Source: Nipponacmea schrenckii
Taxonomy: Eukaryota; Mollusca; Gastropoda; Lottiidae
Reading direction: 5' to 3'
Assembly: GCA_030562195.1 (NCBI GenBank)
Contig: JAUJPP010000007.1
Location: 3,286,001-3,350,000 of the forward strand
Length of the DNA stretch: 64,000 nt
This document shows, piece by piece, positions 9,713 to 20,835 of the stretch. The notes under the pieces are model-generated. The model was not told the DNA's origin. It ran no database searches and saw nothing but the letters and a program-made list of their open reading frames with translations. Each line of letters opens with the position of its first letter. Within the stretch, counting starts at the first letter, position 1. Made by a program: the position numbers and the translations under genes.

Positions 9713-12304
9713 ATGTCGGGGAGAAAAAGAAAAGTTTCAAGACCAACAGCTACTGTGAGGAACCACCAAAAAAGGAAGAAAGCCACTGAGGTTGAGGGGT
9801 CCGGAAACCCTGTACTGGACGTGCCAACTTTTACTGCTGTTATTACAGAGAATGTGACCAAAGCGGTGTTGGACAAACTTTATTCGGCGAAAGATACAGT
9901 CGATATTGGCAGTTTAGATCTTAATGGTAGTGGTGAGCAACAAGCACCAGTTGTCGATACCCATAAAGGTGATGATGCTAGCATTATTACTAATTTTGAA
10001 GAAACCACAAACGAGTTGTTTCTTAATCCGATCCATCCGTCCTGTCGCCCACTACATTCAAAAGTTGTTACTTCCCTAAAAAAAAAAATTTGGAATAATG
10101 AATACATTGATTTGGGTAAACTGTTGTATGATCCCCACAGTAATGAAAATTTTGTCTTGGAGGTGACAAAGAACGGAGGGATCGGCTTAAAGAAATCTAC
10201 AGGTAAAAAACATTTGACCATTGAAACTTGGACAGATGCTTTTAGTATTTTTGCCTCGGTATACAGACAAAAATACCCTGAGTGTACAGAAGCACTTGCA
10301 ACGTACCAAAGTGTAGTTCGTAACATAAGTAGAGCGAAAGGTAATTGGCATTTCTACGATTCAAATTTTCGGAAGCTAAAACAAAATGACAGTTCCCTGT
10401 CTTGGGACAGTTTGGAGCACGAAACGTATATTTTAGCTTCATCTTTTAATAGATCACGTCCCTTCCAAATGTATAACTACAACAATAGTTCATTTCAGGC
10501 CAACAAAAATTCCTTTCGAGGTTCCTCAGGGGTTTGCTTCAAATTCAATAAAGGAGCATTCTGTGGTGATGCAAATTTGCACACAAGTGTAAGCAATGCT
10601 CCGGCAGCCACCCCGCGGTTAAATGCCAATCTCAAGCAACAAAATCTGACGTTACAAACACAAATAACAATAACAAAAGATCATAATGAAGATACGAATT
10701 CCCCTGATGTTTGCACTCCAATTCGCGTTGAAAACTTAACCCAATATTTACACGGATACGATATTACGAAGGTTAAATACTTGTTGGATGGGTTTCGGCA
10801 TGGGTTCTACTTGGAATTCAAAGGTAATAGAGGGCATCAACACAGTCCCAATCTCATATCTGCAAGAGAGAATCCTACAGTTGTTTCTCTAAAAATTCAA
10901 AAAGAGGTTGCAAAGGGTCGAATTCGAGGACCTTACAATATTTTACCTTTTCCGGAGCTTAAAATATCTCCCCTGGGTCTTGTTCCTAAAAAGACTGAAG
11001 GTCAATTTCGTCTTATTCATCATCTGTCTTATCCTAAATATTCAAATTCATCTGTAAATTGTGGTATCCCTCCTGAAAATGCCACAGTTTCGTATTCTGG
11101 AATTGAAGATGCCATTAAACTCATCAAATTGTGTGGATCCGGTTCTTATATGGCGAAAACTGACATTGAATCAGCCTTTCGAATTATTCCTGTAAACAAA
11201 TCCGATCATGAACTACTGGGGTTCCGATGGGAAGATGGATTTTATTACGATACGTGTCTACCAATGGGCTGCTCGTCATCTTGCAAAATATTTGAAACTT
11301 TTAGCACTTCTCTGGAATGGGTAGCACGAGAAAAATTAGGTTGTAAATATATAGTTCACATTTTGGACGATTTTTTGTTTATAGGATCTACCTACCATCA
11401 GGTGAATAGTGATTTACAAGCCTTTTTAAGGTTATGTTGTGATGTTGGAGTCCCTATAGCTCACGACAAAACTTACCAACCCAATCAAATTATGTCCTTT
11501 TTGGGTATTGAACTCAATTCTGTTAATTCAACAGCTTCGTTACCTTTAGACAAAGTAATTCGCATAAGATCTTTTCTGAAAGAGTTCATTGGTAGGTCAA
11601 AATGCACTTTAAGGGAGTTACAGTCCCTAATTGGTCTGTTGAATTTTGCTTGCTGCGTCATCATTCCTGGTCGGCCTTTTCTGCGTCGGCTTATTAACCT
11701 CACCATTGGTATTAAAAAATCGTTTCATCACATAAGAATTACTAAGGAAGCAAAAGCCGATTTAAGATTATGGCTTCGATTCATCGCGGTCTACAATGGA
11801 TGCAGTTTTTTCATTAATGAGAAGTTCATCTCCTCAGACGCCCTAAAACTATTTACAGATGCGTCTTCTCTAGGTTTTGGTGCCACCTATGGTAATAAAT
11901 GATGGTACGGAGAGTTCACAGGAGATATAAAACACAGGAACATAACAATTTTAGAATTTTACCCTATTCTCATTGCCTTACAATTATGGGGTGATTTGTG
12001 GTCAAATCATTCTATTTTATTTTTCACAGACAATGAAGCTTTGGTGTCTATCATTAACCGACAATCTAGTAAAGAGGAAGTTCTCATGCAGATGGTGCGA
12101 TGGTTTGTTTTGAAATGCTTAACGTTAAATTTAAATTTTAAGGCCAAGCATATCCCCGGAAAACTAAATACTAAAGCTGATTCTTTGTCTCGTTTACAGC
12201 TGAGGAGATTCAGGGAGTTGGCACCAGCTGCAGACAGTTCGGCAACCTCAATACCCCAACAGTTATTGCCTCGAAACTTCTTCCGAATGTTACTGGACTA
12301 TTGA
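9713..12304 (+). pseudogene. Ngaro Gag-RT-RNase H ORF, interrupted by one TGA
   Basis: One frame runs from ATG 9713 to TGA 12302-12304, interrupted only by TGA at 11900-11902. Residues 1-20 are basic. The Gag-like region (about 95-270) includes KIWNNEYIDLGKLL and WTDAFSIFASVY, blocks typical of Gag in these elements, then CFKFNKGAFC. RT spans about 400-640: SPLGLVPKK, the catalytic KTDIESAF (Asp484), LPMGCSSS, HILDDF (Asp552, Asp553) and SFLGIEL. RNase H follows with TDAS, ILEFYP, FFTDNEAL and KADSLSRL, giving the D-E-D-D set; the TGA falls between the first Asp and the Glu. The zinc knuckle after CFKFNKGAFC is out of frame. The product copies the element RNA; as it stands it would be truncated within RNase H. 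Confidence 0.9.
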
Positions 12305-13183
12305 ATGCATCACTTGCTCCAGCTACTATTACGGTGTACAACAAGGCATGGAGTCATTTTTCCACTTTTTCTTCAACACTTAGTTTTGATTCACTGAACC
12401 ATAACCTAGAGGATACATTCATCGCTCTGTATATATCTCATCTTATTCAATTGGGATATTCACCTCAGTCGGTTAAAACACATTTATCTGCTATAGCATA
12501 TGTGCATAAGCTGAGCTTCGGAAGAGACCCAACGTCCTCATTCCTGATCAAAAAGATGTTAGCTGGAGCTGTACGGTGCTCACCAGCTTCAGACGCACGA
12601 CTTCCAATTACGCCTGATATATTGAACAGATTGCTTCGTGCAGTTCCTATAATGATAGTTTCTTCTTATGAGCGGCTGCTGTTAGCGGCAATGTTTTTAT
12701 TTGCTTTCAATACTTTCGCTAGAATTGGAGAGATCTGTATGGCAGGTAATGCTCACAACATCTTAACATTGAATGATATAGAGTGTGTCGGTCAGGGTGC
12801 AAATTTAAGAGTTAATGTTTGTTTTAGTCGTTTCAAACACAATCTTCGTCAAATAAAACATAATACGTCCTTTGGTCACGGTCCAACAGAAGTATCGGCA
12901 TCTGCCGTCTTACATAAATATTTGAGTGTCCGGGCCCCTTTTGCAGGTCCTTTGTTCGTAACTCGAAATAGGTCGGCTGTTTCCCGTTCCTTCTGACAAG
13001 CGATTAACATCCTTGTTAAAATTTTGTAGGTTGGACACAAAAAGCTTTAAAGGTCATAGCTTTCGAATAGGTGCAGCGTCTTACGCAGCCGCACAAGGGC
13101 ATTCAGATTCTCAAATACGAACTCTCGGACGATGGCATTCTAATGCTTTTAAAAAATATATACGAAGCTCTTTGAATAATTGA
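12301..13183 (+). pseudogene. Ngaro tyrosine recombinase (frameshifted)
   Basis: Starts at the end of the RNase H frame, in the -1 frame, with SLAPATITVYNKAWSHF, the usual SAM-like/core-binding start. The catalytic domain has ARIGEI (box I Arg). The frame breaks near 12975 and resumes in the RT frame with GHSFRIGAAS (box II H-x-x-R), LGRWHS and the tyrosine of KKYIR, ending TGA at 13181-13183. All pentad positions are thus recognisable but split over two frames. There is no ATG at the 5' end, so the enzyme was made from a longer ORF, by frameshifting, or the offset is a mutation. It would integrate the circular DNA intermediate. Confidence 0.9.
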
Positions 13184-13346
13184 TCATACTGCTTCTGCCT
13201 TGCAGGTTACGGAAATTTCATTCTGGCTTGGGTCAGAGTTAAATATTGGGAATAAGGAAGGTTGATGACTTTGCTTGGGTCTTTGTTGTTAGCCGTTAAA
13301 AATTTAAAAATTTTCATTTTCCGTCCTTTTGTGGGGAAGATTGAAG

Positions 13347-13471
13347 TATTTTTCTCTCATTATTGTCATTATCATTCAGTTTTACAAGAAAATAATTATT
13401 GTATTTTGAAGATTTACTTATTATGTATTACATGTATATTGATTTACATCTTAATAAAGCGGTGACCATTT
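13347..13471 (+). repeat. Ngaro split direct repeat B1
   Basis: About 125 bp, identical by eye to B2 at 14022-14146, starting TATTTTTCTCTCATTATTG and ending GCGGTGACCATTT. It lies just downstream of the recombinase ORF. A spacer of about 28 bases (to 13498) separates it from the motif TTCGGCGTATAAA at the A2 border. Confidence 0.9.
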
Positions 13472-13511
13472 TCAATCAAATATTGTGTTTGTTGTTGATT
13501 TCGGCGTATAA

Positions 13512-13710
13512 AATTAAAGTTATGGATTCATGCATAACTGGATTTATACGGCAAATAAGAACAAACAATAAAAGCTATGGTATTCATGCATATTCAGTAG
13601 TATAGTGTCTAGTCACGTGTACCACAGCCTATCCTCATGTCAACTACACTATTAAGATTCTGCCTTGAGCGAATGTAACCTGATCAGTCATACAGGATTA
13701 AAATTTTAAA
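13512..13710 (+). repeat. Ngaro split direct repeat A2
   Basis: A second copy of A1 (two differences in 199 bp), sitting between B1 and B2 as expected for split direct repeats. The following 13711-14021 is a unique internal stretch beginning CCCTCCATCCCACCCTAGAG, with no coding content. Confidence 0.9.
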
Positions 13711-14021
13711 CCCTCCATCCCACCCTAGAGCACCATTAGCGTATTGCAGACAAGGTGGCGAAATCTTGCAGATCCCCACTTAAGGCAGAAAACTCAAATT
13801 ATTATTTGTAAATAATTTGTTTGTAAAATTATTCTTCAGTTTGTTAGTTACAAATTTGATATATTTCCTACAGTTACATTTTCATGTTTACACAAATTAT
13901 CGTCTATTTTCAAAATGTATTTTAATTAATGAATTGGATAGTTACATTAAATTAGGATAATTACAAATAAAATTGTATTTGTTAAATATCACACTCTTGC
14001 TTTAATGTCACCGCGGAAAAT

Positions 14022-14146
14022 TATTTTTCTCTCATTATTGTCATTATCATTCAGTTTTACAAGAAAATAATTATTGTATTTTGAAGATTTACTTATTATG
14101 TATTACATGTATATTGATTTACATCTTAATAAAGCGGTGACCATTT
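14022..14146 (+). repeat. Ngaro split direct repeat B2 (3' terminus)
   Basis: An identical copy of B1. It is followed at once by TTCGGCGTATAAA, the motif also present before A2. The 28-base spacer found after B1 is missing here. This marks the right end of the element at about 14146-14157. Confidence 0.9.
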
Positions 14147-14157
14147 CGGCGTATAAA

Positions 14158-17100
14158 TATATATACCATAATTGGACCGGTAAAACATATATCAATAGAA
14201 GGAGGAGGTGTTCTTATGACTTGGAAAAATACGAGATGGTCCAAAAAGTCCTTAATTAATTCGTTATTAGGCTAATTATGACGGTATTTCCCTCGGTAGG
14301 GTACTACCATAGGTATGCACGTCAATTCTCAAATATCATTCAAATGTCGTGGATCTTTTTTTTGATCGGTAATTAATTCGATACTTAAACAGACGCTGTG
14401 GTTGTTAAGTATGCACGCATGCAAAACGACAATGGCATTATGGTATTCCATTTATAACTCTAGCAAAATCGATAAAACATTTAAATATTACTTTGTAAAA
14501 ACATAATGAACTAGAATTGCTTACAATTATGAACAAGAGTAGGACGTAAAACTCCATTCATTTCATTTTTTTACAATTATGAACGTGTTTCGACAGCCTT
14601 AAAATATTATGTGGGCTAAATTTGCAATGACTGAAAACAAGGTCATATTTAAGCAATAAACGGTCACCCTATGGCGGTTATGGTCGTATATCAGGACAAA
14701 GGTTGGATGGAAAATTGAATGAATGCGCGATATACGACCATAACCGTCATAGGGTGACCGTTTATTGCTTATATTTACGTTTTCAAAACCTGTCAACACG
14801 ACAAATTCTACTCTTTGCGTGAAAATTTCATATACCCGCCTTTGTCGCTGGAGTTGATCTTGTTGATGAAATAGCCATTTTCTTTTCGTCAGAATATAGT
14901 TCCCGGGGGAAAGCTCTCAAAATGTAAGAAAAAACAATGTTTATCTCAATTTTATGTTTAATCTTTATAAATCAATTCATTTATCAATAAATATAAAACA
15001 TTTCGGCATGAATTCCGACTTTATCGATGAAAAGCAACAAAATCATGAAATTTAATGAACGCGGATACAATTGAATAACGGAGAGGTGATTCGGCTAGAC
15101 CTGACCGCATGTAAACAAGTAGGAAAGTTGAGCAAAGGCCATATTATGTATATGGTCTTTGAGTTGAGAAAATGAAAGAACCTATAAAGACCAATCTAGG
15201 AGAAGGCCCGCTCCATATGTTGATAGGTGACCACAGTTTACACTCAATTCAGTTAATTTTAAGTAAAAGTATAGTATTTTGAAACTTAATATTAAACAAT
15301 CCATAAACCTGCACGTTTAGGCTCTTAAACTGAAGCGAGTAACTAGGTCAAATGGGTATAAAGCTATGGCCAGTACACTCAGGCCTAATTCGATTGAGAT
15401 CTATCGCATTTTGCCATTTATTTTTGTATGAGACTTGGAGTATTAGATTGGCTTTGGGTTAGGCTAATGGAAACTTTTGTACATATTAGAATTCAACATT
15501 AAAATTGGAATTTTATGTTCAATTTTCAATTTTTGCTGTATTTAAGTACACGTATCTCTATGAATTTTTTAAGTAAGCCAAATTAAAATAATTTTACACA
15601 ACAACTATATACGCCCTTTCGAATGGCTTTCAATTTACAGATCGACTACCCTTGATAGATCAAGCGACAAGGCTCGTTTACGATGCAGACGAGTATCATC
15701 AGATAAACTTTTATAATTGAACCTTTAGGGCAATGATCAGTAAACTTTAAGATCATTATCAATGTATCTATGTGCTAAATTTCATCGAAATCGGTCCATC
15801 AATAGTGTATGAATTTCGGCTTTAAGAATTGTAACGAAAATTCAAAATGGCGGCCGAAATGGCAGCTTGACCTAATCATTTAGGTCAAATCGATTACTAT
15901 TGACAAGTTATTTTTAAAACAGTTTTCACTTTTCACCTAGCTGTTATAGACCGGAAGTTACGTAATAACGCCATTTGAGGCTTAACCGGAAGTCCATTTT
16001 TTTCTTCAAAATTTTTCGAAAATTATAATTATATCGCCTATCAACTGGTAAAGTTTCAAAATGTAACCGTTTATATTAAGCGAGAAATCACGGTCTGAAT
16101 TTTTTGCCGATGACCCTTGAATATTGAATTGCAAATCGTGGGTAAAAGATTGAACCGAATTGCATAAAACCTATAATAAGTTAGTTGACAATTACATTGA
16201 AGTTTTCAAATCTGAAAATGCGGTCGAAATCGAACTGAAAATAAACCTGCTAAAGCAAAAAAAAAACGTCAACTTCCGGTTCTCACTTCCTGTCAGAGAT
16301 AGATCTTGCGGTTTTGTTCTATTTGATAATAGAAATCATTCTAAGATCAACTGTAGATTCAGAAATTTCTGTACCTTTTACAAGTTTGTCTGCAAACTCA
16401 TCCGAGAATCGCAAAAAAAAAAAAATAAATAAATAAAGAAAATAATCCGAACGATTACAATACGTTTTCGACCAAACTCGATGTACGTAATCAATTTGAA
16501 TAAGCTTTAACTCACTAATAATAAAATACAAAATAAATTCTTATACGCATTCATTCATATGACATCATTTGGTCACGTGAACAAACATGGAGTCTAAATT
16601 TAGCGTTTCAAAGCAGATCAGAGTCAAAAGGATTTCACAGTCATTTCTACGTCCACATAGGTCTTTTGAACTTGAGAATACATGAATTAATTCATTAGAA
16701 ACCCCAACTAATCAATTAGTATATTAAGCTTACTTTGGCTCTAATTAACGAGGGGAACCAACTTTAAGGAATATACCAAAAATCTGACAAATCTGACCTT
16801 TTAAATAAAAGAATCCAGTAAGAATTGTTGCCTGTAGAGTCAGCATGAGTTGCAAAATATAGCTAATACAATGAAAGCGCGGACATAGTCAGACACAATA
16901 TTTTATTAGTGAAAAATTATCAGATCAGTACGAAAATCAATAGGGATCATCTACATAATGATAATAACCCACAAAATAAATCCATAGAGAACTATTGCGT
17001 GTAGTGTGAGCACGAGTTGCACCCTGTACCTAATGGAGTTAAAAGCGCTTAGTCCCACACAATATTTCGGTGAAAAATTATCAGATCACGAAAGTATATA

Positions 17101-17857
17101 CATGGGCGTATAAAAATGAATGGTTATATTGTGAGTCCACATTTCACAAACTATTTCAAGTTGTTAATCGATGTCAATGAATGAATAATCCTAAAAGTAT
17201 GAATGTTTCAATATTTGAAGTACATAGTTGCAAATATAGCGTGTGTGTTGAGATGTAAGATAATAATTCGAGTTTCTGCTAATTTTAAAAAAAACGTGGG
17301 ATTCTACATTTCTTAGCTGGGCCTTCATATATATATAATATATACAATGTTTCACTATGAGTGATATCAATATTATCGATGTCAACAGTCCAAGGACTAG
17401 ATTTCAACTGGCCAATGAGCTTTTGGCACAGGGTGCTGATATCGCAAACTAAGTAGTTATCGATAATTAGAGTAGTTGGTGGATTAATTGATTCCAATCA
17501 GATGATTCTGGTCGAGTCGACTTTCTTGTTTGTGGGACTCGGCCCTGGATAGTGTTGCTTGGTCTTCTTTATTTTTCAAGCTATTAACAAAGATTATTTG
17601 CTCTCAAATGTTTTGTAATAATAAGGGGTTAATAAGTTATAGGTGGAGAAAAAACATTATCGTATGGTGAGTGGTATGCCGTTGGTTTAAGCGAGCTTAT
17701 TCTTTAAATTTAGAAATCAATTCATTTAGTGTAATTAAAGCATGATAGCTTTAATATTTTGTTAGTAATATAAGACTTTGTGATCGGGACTAAAGTCGTT
17801 TTTGTACCATTCAAACGTCGTTAAAATTATCATATTGCTAGCTTTATAATTTTATCA
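14158..17857. other. AT-rich non-genic region
   Basis: No supported gene in 3.7 kb; open frames are short, low-complexity and motif-free. It contains a long hairpin at 14651-14770 and scattered CTTCCGG/ACCGGAAGT-type motifs (15950-16280) that resemble the repeat family filling 20.8-26 kb. A simple AAAT run lies at about 16414-16436. Confidence 0.55.
14651..14770. repeat. Long hairpin (42-bp inverted repeat)
   Basis: The left arm 14651-14692 begins AAGCAATAAACGGTCACCCT. The right arm 14729-14770 is its reverse complement with one mismatch. The loop is 36 bases. The shape fits a small palindromic MITE; no target duplication was identified. Confidence 0.8.
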
Positions 17858-20835
17858 TTATTTACTTGGTATTTGTCGAGGGTACAGGTTAAGTATTACT
17901 ATTTTAATTTTTCATAATACATGTAACTTTTTCATATATATTTAACTTTTGCAAATATTTAAACATATTTTGACTTTTTGTAAAAATAGAGCTCAATACA
18001 ATAATTGTATAAATATTAAAACAGAAGATTTACGCTGAGACAACTAACCTCTGCTTAGAGCCATTTATGAAGGAAACGTGTTCAGTCCTACACAGGCTAT
18101 TTCGGCTACTTCCAATCATCTATGCTTCAAAGACAAAGAAAACCTGAAAATGGTAGTAGATCTTTTTCTGTTCTTCCCTAGTACCTTAAATGAAGCGACT
18201 AAATTTGTTTTTGATCAAATGGAAAAAGGCTGTGAAAAACTTTGTTTTTTTTTAGGCCGTAGAGCTTATTTTAGACGGATTATCTTTTCAAACATTATAA
18301 TGAGGAGGTATATTGTCGTCACTCCTATCCTGCATTTTTTTTTTGTGTGGTCATTTATAATGATGAGATCTTGGTTAAGTTCGAATTTGACGATTTATTT
18401 ATGAATTCTTTTTGGGTTGTTGACTAATTTAGTAGTTTGGTCTTGAACGCTGTAGAGACTACAGTTTTCATCTGATTTTAATGAATTTTGTGTGATTTTC
18501 TGTAGGAATTTTATGATTATTAAACTTGACTACTGGAAAAAAGAGACTTCATACACTTAAATTATGTTGAAATATCTTGGACATGTATTATTTTTGGAAC
18601 AGTTTAACAAAAACTCCCTCGATATACTGAAAATTTATGAGTTAAATTGGCGTATCTTGCTTGGAAAACACTTGTTTATGTGATTCAACATTTTAAAGGA
18701 TTTATGAAAAAAAAAAGAGCATGCATAAAATATTTTCGAATCAGGCATTAATTACCGGATGGATCTGACATTTGAATTTTTAAATCACGTCCGGTTTAGG
18801 CTTGGAATCTTTCGGTTTCTTACAGTCAAGTTGGTTGACCACGCTTCTGATGTACTATACAAATGTCTACAAAAAAACATAAATATTTTTAAAAATATTA
18901 TTCGAAAGGTCCCAGACCAAACAAACCGGAATTGATGTTTAAACTGTTATCTGAGAGACACGTTTTCGAAAATTTAAAATAAGTTCGCCATTTTTTGTCC
19001 GATTTTTTTGATTAAAAAACTTGTCGGGAACATAATTTCGATTTCTTTTCCTATGCCTGTTTGTGACCTTTACCTTGACGGAATTTTATGCGATTACACA
19101 TTATGAATGTGAAATTTAGATATAATTGATTAACGAGTATAAAAGGTGAAACCTTGACATATTTGAATGATGATCCACGCATGAAAGAACATGGGCTTAA
19201 TAAACTAAATATTTAAACCTTACTGCTTTTGGGTAGAATAGTATAATGAAATTACACTACAAAAAAAGGCAGTCCTGAATATAAAAAGAAAACGGTGAGG
19301 GGTGGGGAGGAGGTGGTTAACCATGACGGCAGCTTGTTATCAAGATGATAGAAGACAAGTCTGAGCACGTGACTAAAAACGCGCGCTTATTAGCTGAAGT
19401 TATTGTTGTCTTATAAATCGCTCCAATACACGTAGGGACTCGGACCGCTAATTCATTTGACATCTCTTCCCATGTTAAATCACGAAATCCAACCTTCTAT
19501 AACTTTTTCCAGCAATCTCGTTGAAAAAAAAACTTTCCAATATGTCGCTTGAAAGCCTGGCCAATACTTGGTTTCAGTACAAAAATTCAATATAGAATAA
19601 CCATGAAATTTTTTAGCTAGTCAAAATGAAAGTAAACCACTACATTTTATCAACATCCGCTTGACTATCACTCCACACAAAACCACAATTTTTAGAAATA
19701 ACCTTCCGCCAATTAAATTTCCCATGATCACTGAAATTGCATTTTCTTTCAGAATTTCTGACATCAAATTCAGACAATAAAGCATAAAATGTTTTACTCT
19801 AGGATTAAATATACAGATTAAAAATTTGAACCCAAACTACTCTAGGGTTGAATTTAAATTGGACAATTACATGAGATGATACGATGTCATTTAGAAAGTG
19901 TAGCAAAATAATTATTTATTTCTTAATGACATCTTATCATCTTATGTAATCAGCTATAGGAGCTGTGTCATTACTGATTATCAGAGGGGTAATGCATGTT
20001 CGAAGTAAAGTTTACCAGTCTGCTGCCTTCTATTTTTGTGGAAGGTCAGTTGGCCGAGTGGTCATGTGAATCTGTTCTAATAAAGTGTTATCCTAATAAC
20101 GAAAATATTGTCATATTGAAACTATTCTATAGAACATTTAGCTCGTGAACACTCCTGATTTTGATAAAACTTGTTCTTGTTTTTGTTTATTGTTTATTAT
20201 GACCCTTCAAGGTTTTAAATAACAAAACAAAACAAAACCCTAAAGATAAGATATTCATACTTGTTATGGTAACTGTTCTTTTTCTACAAAAAAGACTGCA
20301 AGTTAGCGTATACTATTTATCAGTCAAAATATATATATATATGATGAAACACACCCTTTCAAATAGACCGATTAACGAATTCAATCGCTCAGTAACCACA
20401 AGAGTACTGAAAGGGTAATCATGTCCTTCTCTTGCTGACAACATCTGCCACTATACATAAATTATAAGAAATAAAATTCAATAGAAATATTGGACTCTGG
20501 TCAAAGGTTAAAAGGTCAAAGGCAACCATCATATTAGGGCTAAGCGTCATGTAAATGTGTTAACAGTGTATTTATAAAATAGATGTTTTTTTTTAAAGGG
20601 TCTTTAATCTTCGGGTTTTCATTTTTAGATTAGTATTTCAATATATAATACCAGATTGTAAAAACACATGTTGTTCTTTATACCTAGTGGACATTAATAT
20701 TAGTTACAAATCTGTCAAGTAGTTGTTTTTCGACATCAACTTTCAACGAGGTCAGTTAAAACAATATTTTTTATTCTTATTTTTTTAATGGGGGTAGTTT
20801 AAGCGAGAATTATAGTTATGAGCAATTATTGTTGT
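17858..20835. repeat. Segmental repeat P, copy 1
   Basis: About 2.98 kb repeated almost perfectly at 26109-29081 (offset 8251). Differences are rare: length of an AT microsatellite near 20332, poly-T length, and single bases. The identical 108-codon frames inside (18078-18404 and 26329-26655) reflect the recent duplication rather than selection. Around 18350-18490 it contains a decayed unit of the GAGGCTACAGTTTTTATCCG repeat family. The right border is GTTGT at 20831-20835, where block Q begins. Confidence 0.92.

Larger units (their letters stand above)
7103..14146 (+). mobile_element. Ngaro-type tyrosine-recombinase retrotransposon
   Basis: A nearly complete element of about 7.0 kb. It has the split direct-repeat layout that defines Ngaro/PAT-like DIRS-order elements: A1 (7103-7301), coding region, B1 (13347-13471), A2 (13512-13710), B2 (14022-14146). 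A1 and A2 differ at two positions in 199; B1 and B2 look identical over 125. Coding order is SGNH hydrolase, Gag, RT, RNase H, tyrosine recombinase. There is no methyltransferase domain between RNase H and recombinase, which favours Ngaro over DIRS1/PAT. Near-identical repeats suggest recent insertion, but the coding part carries an in-frame TGA and frame breaks. Confidence 0.92.

Noticed and set aside
9880..10442. Minus-strand ORFs within the Gag-RT region
   Set aside because: Antisense shadows of the Ngaro Gag frame.
18078..18404. 108-codon ORF identical at 26329-26655
   Set aside because: Identity follows from the recent 3-kb duplication. The frame has no motif and overlaps a decayed non-coding repeat.
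20040..20085. tRNA-Ser/Leu-like A box (TTGGCCGAGTGGTC), also at 28290
   Set aside because: No B box, acceptor stem or anticodon arm follows, so it is not a tRNA gene; at best a SINE remnant.
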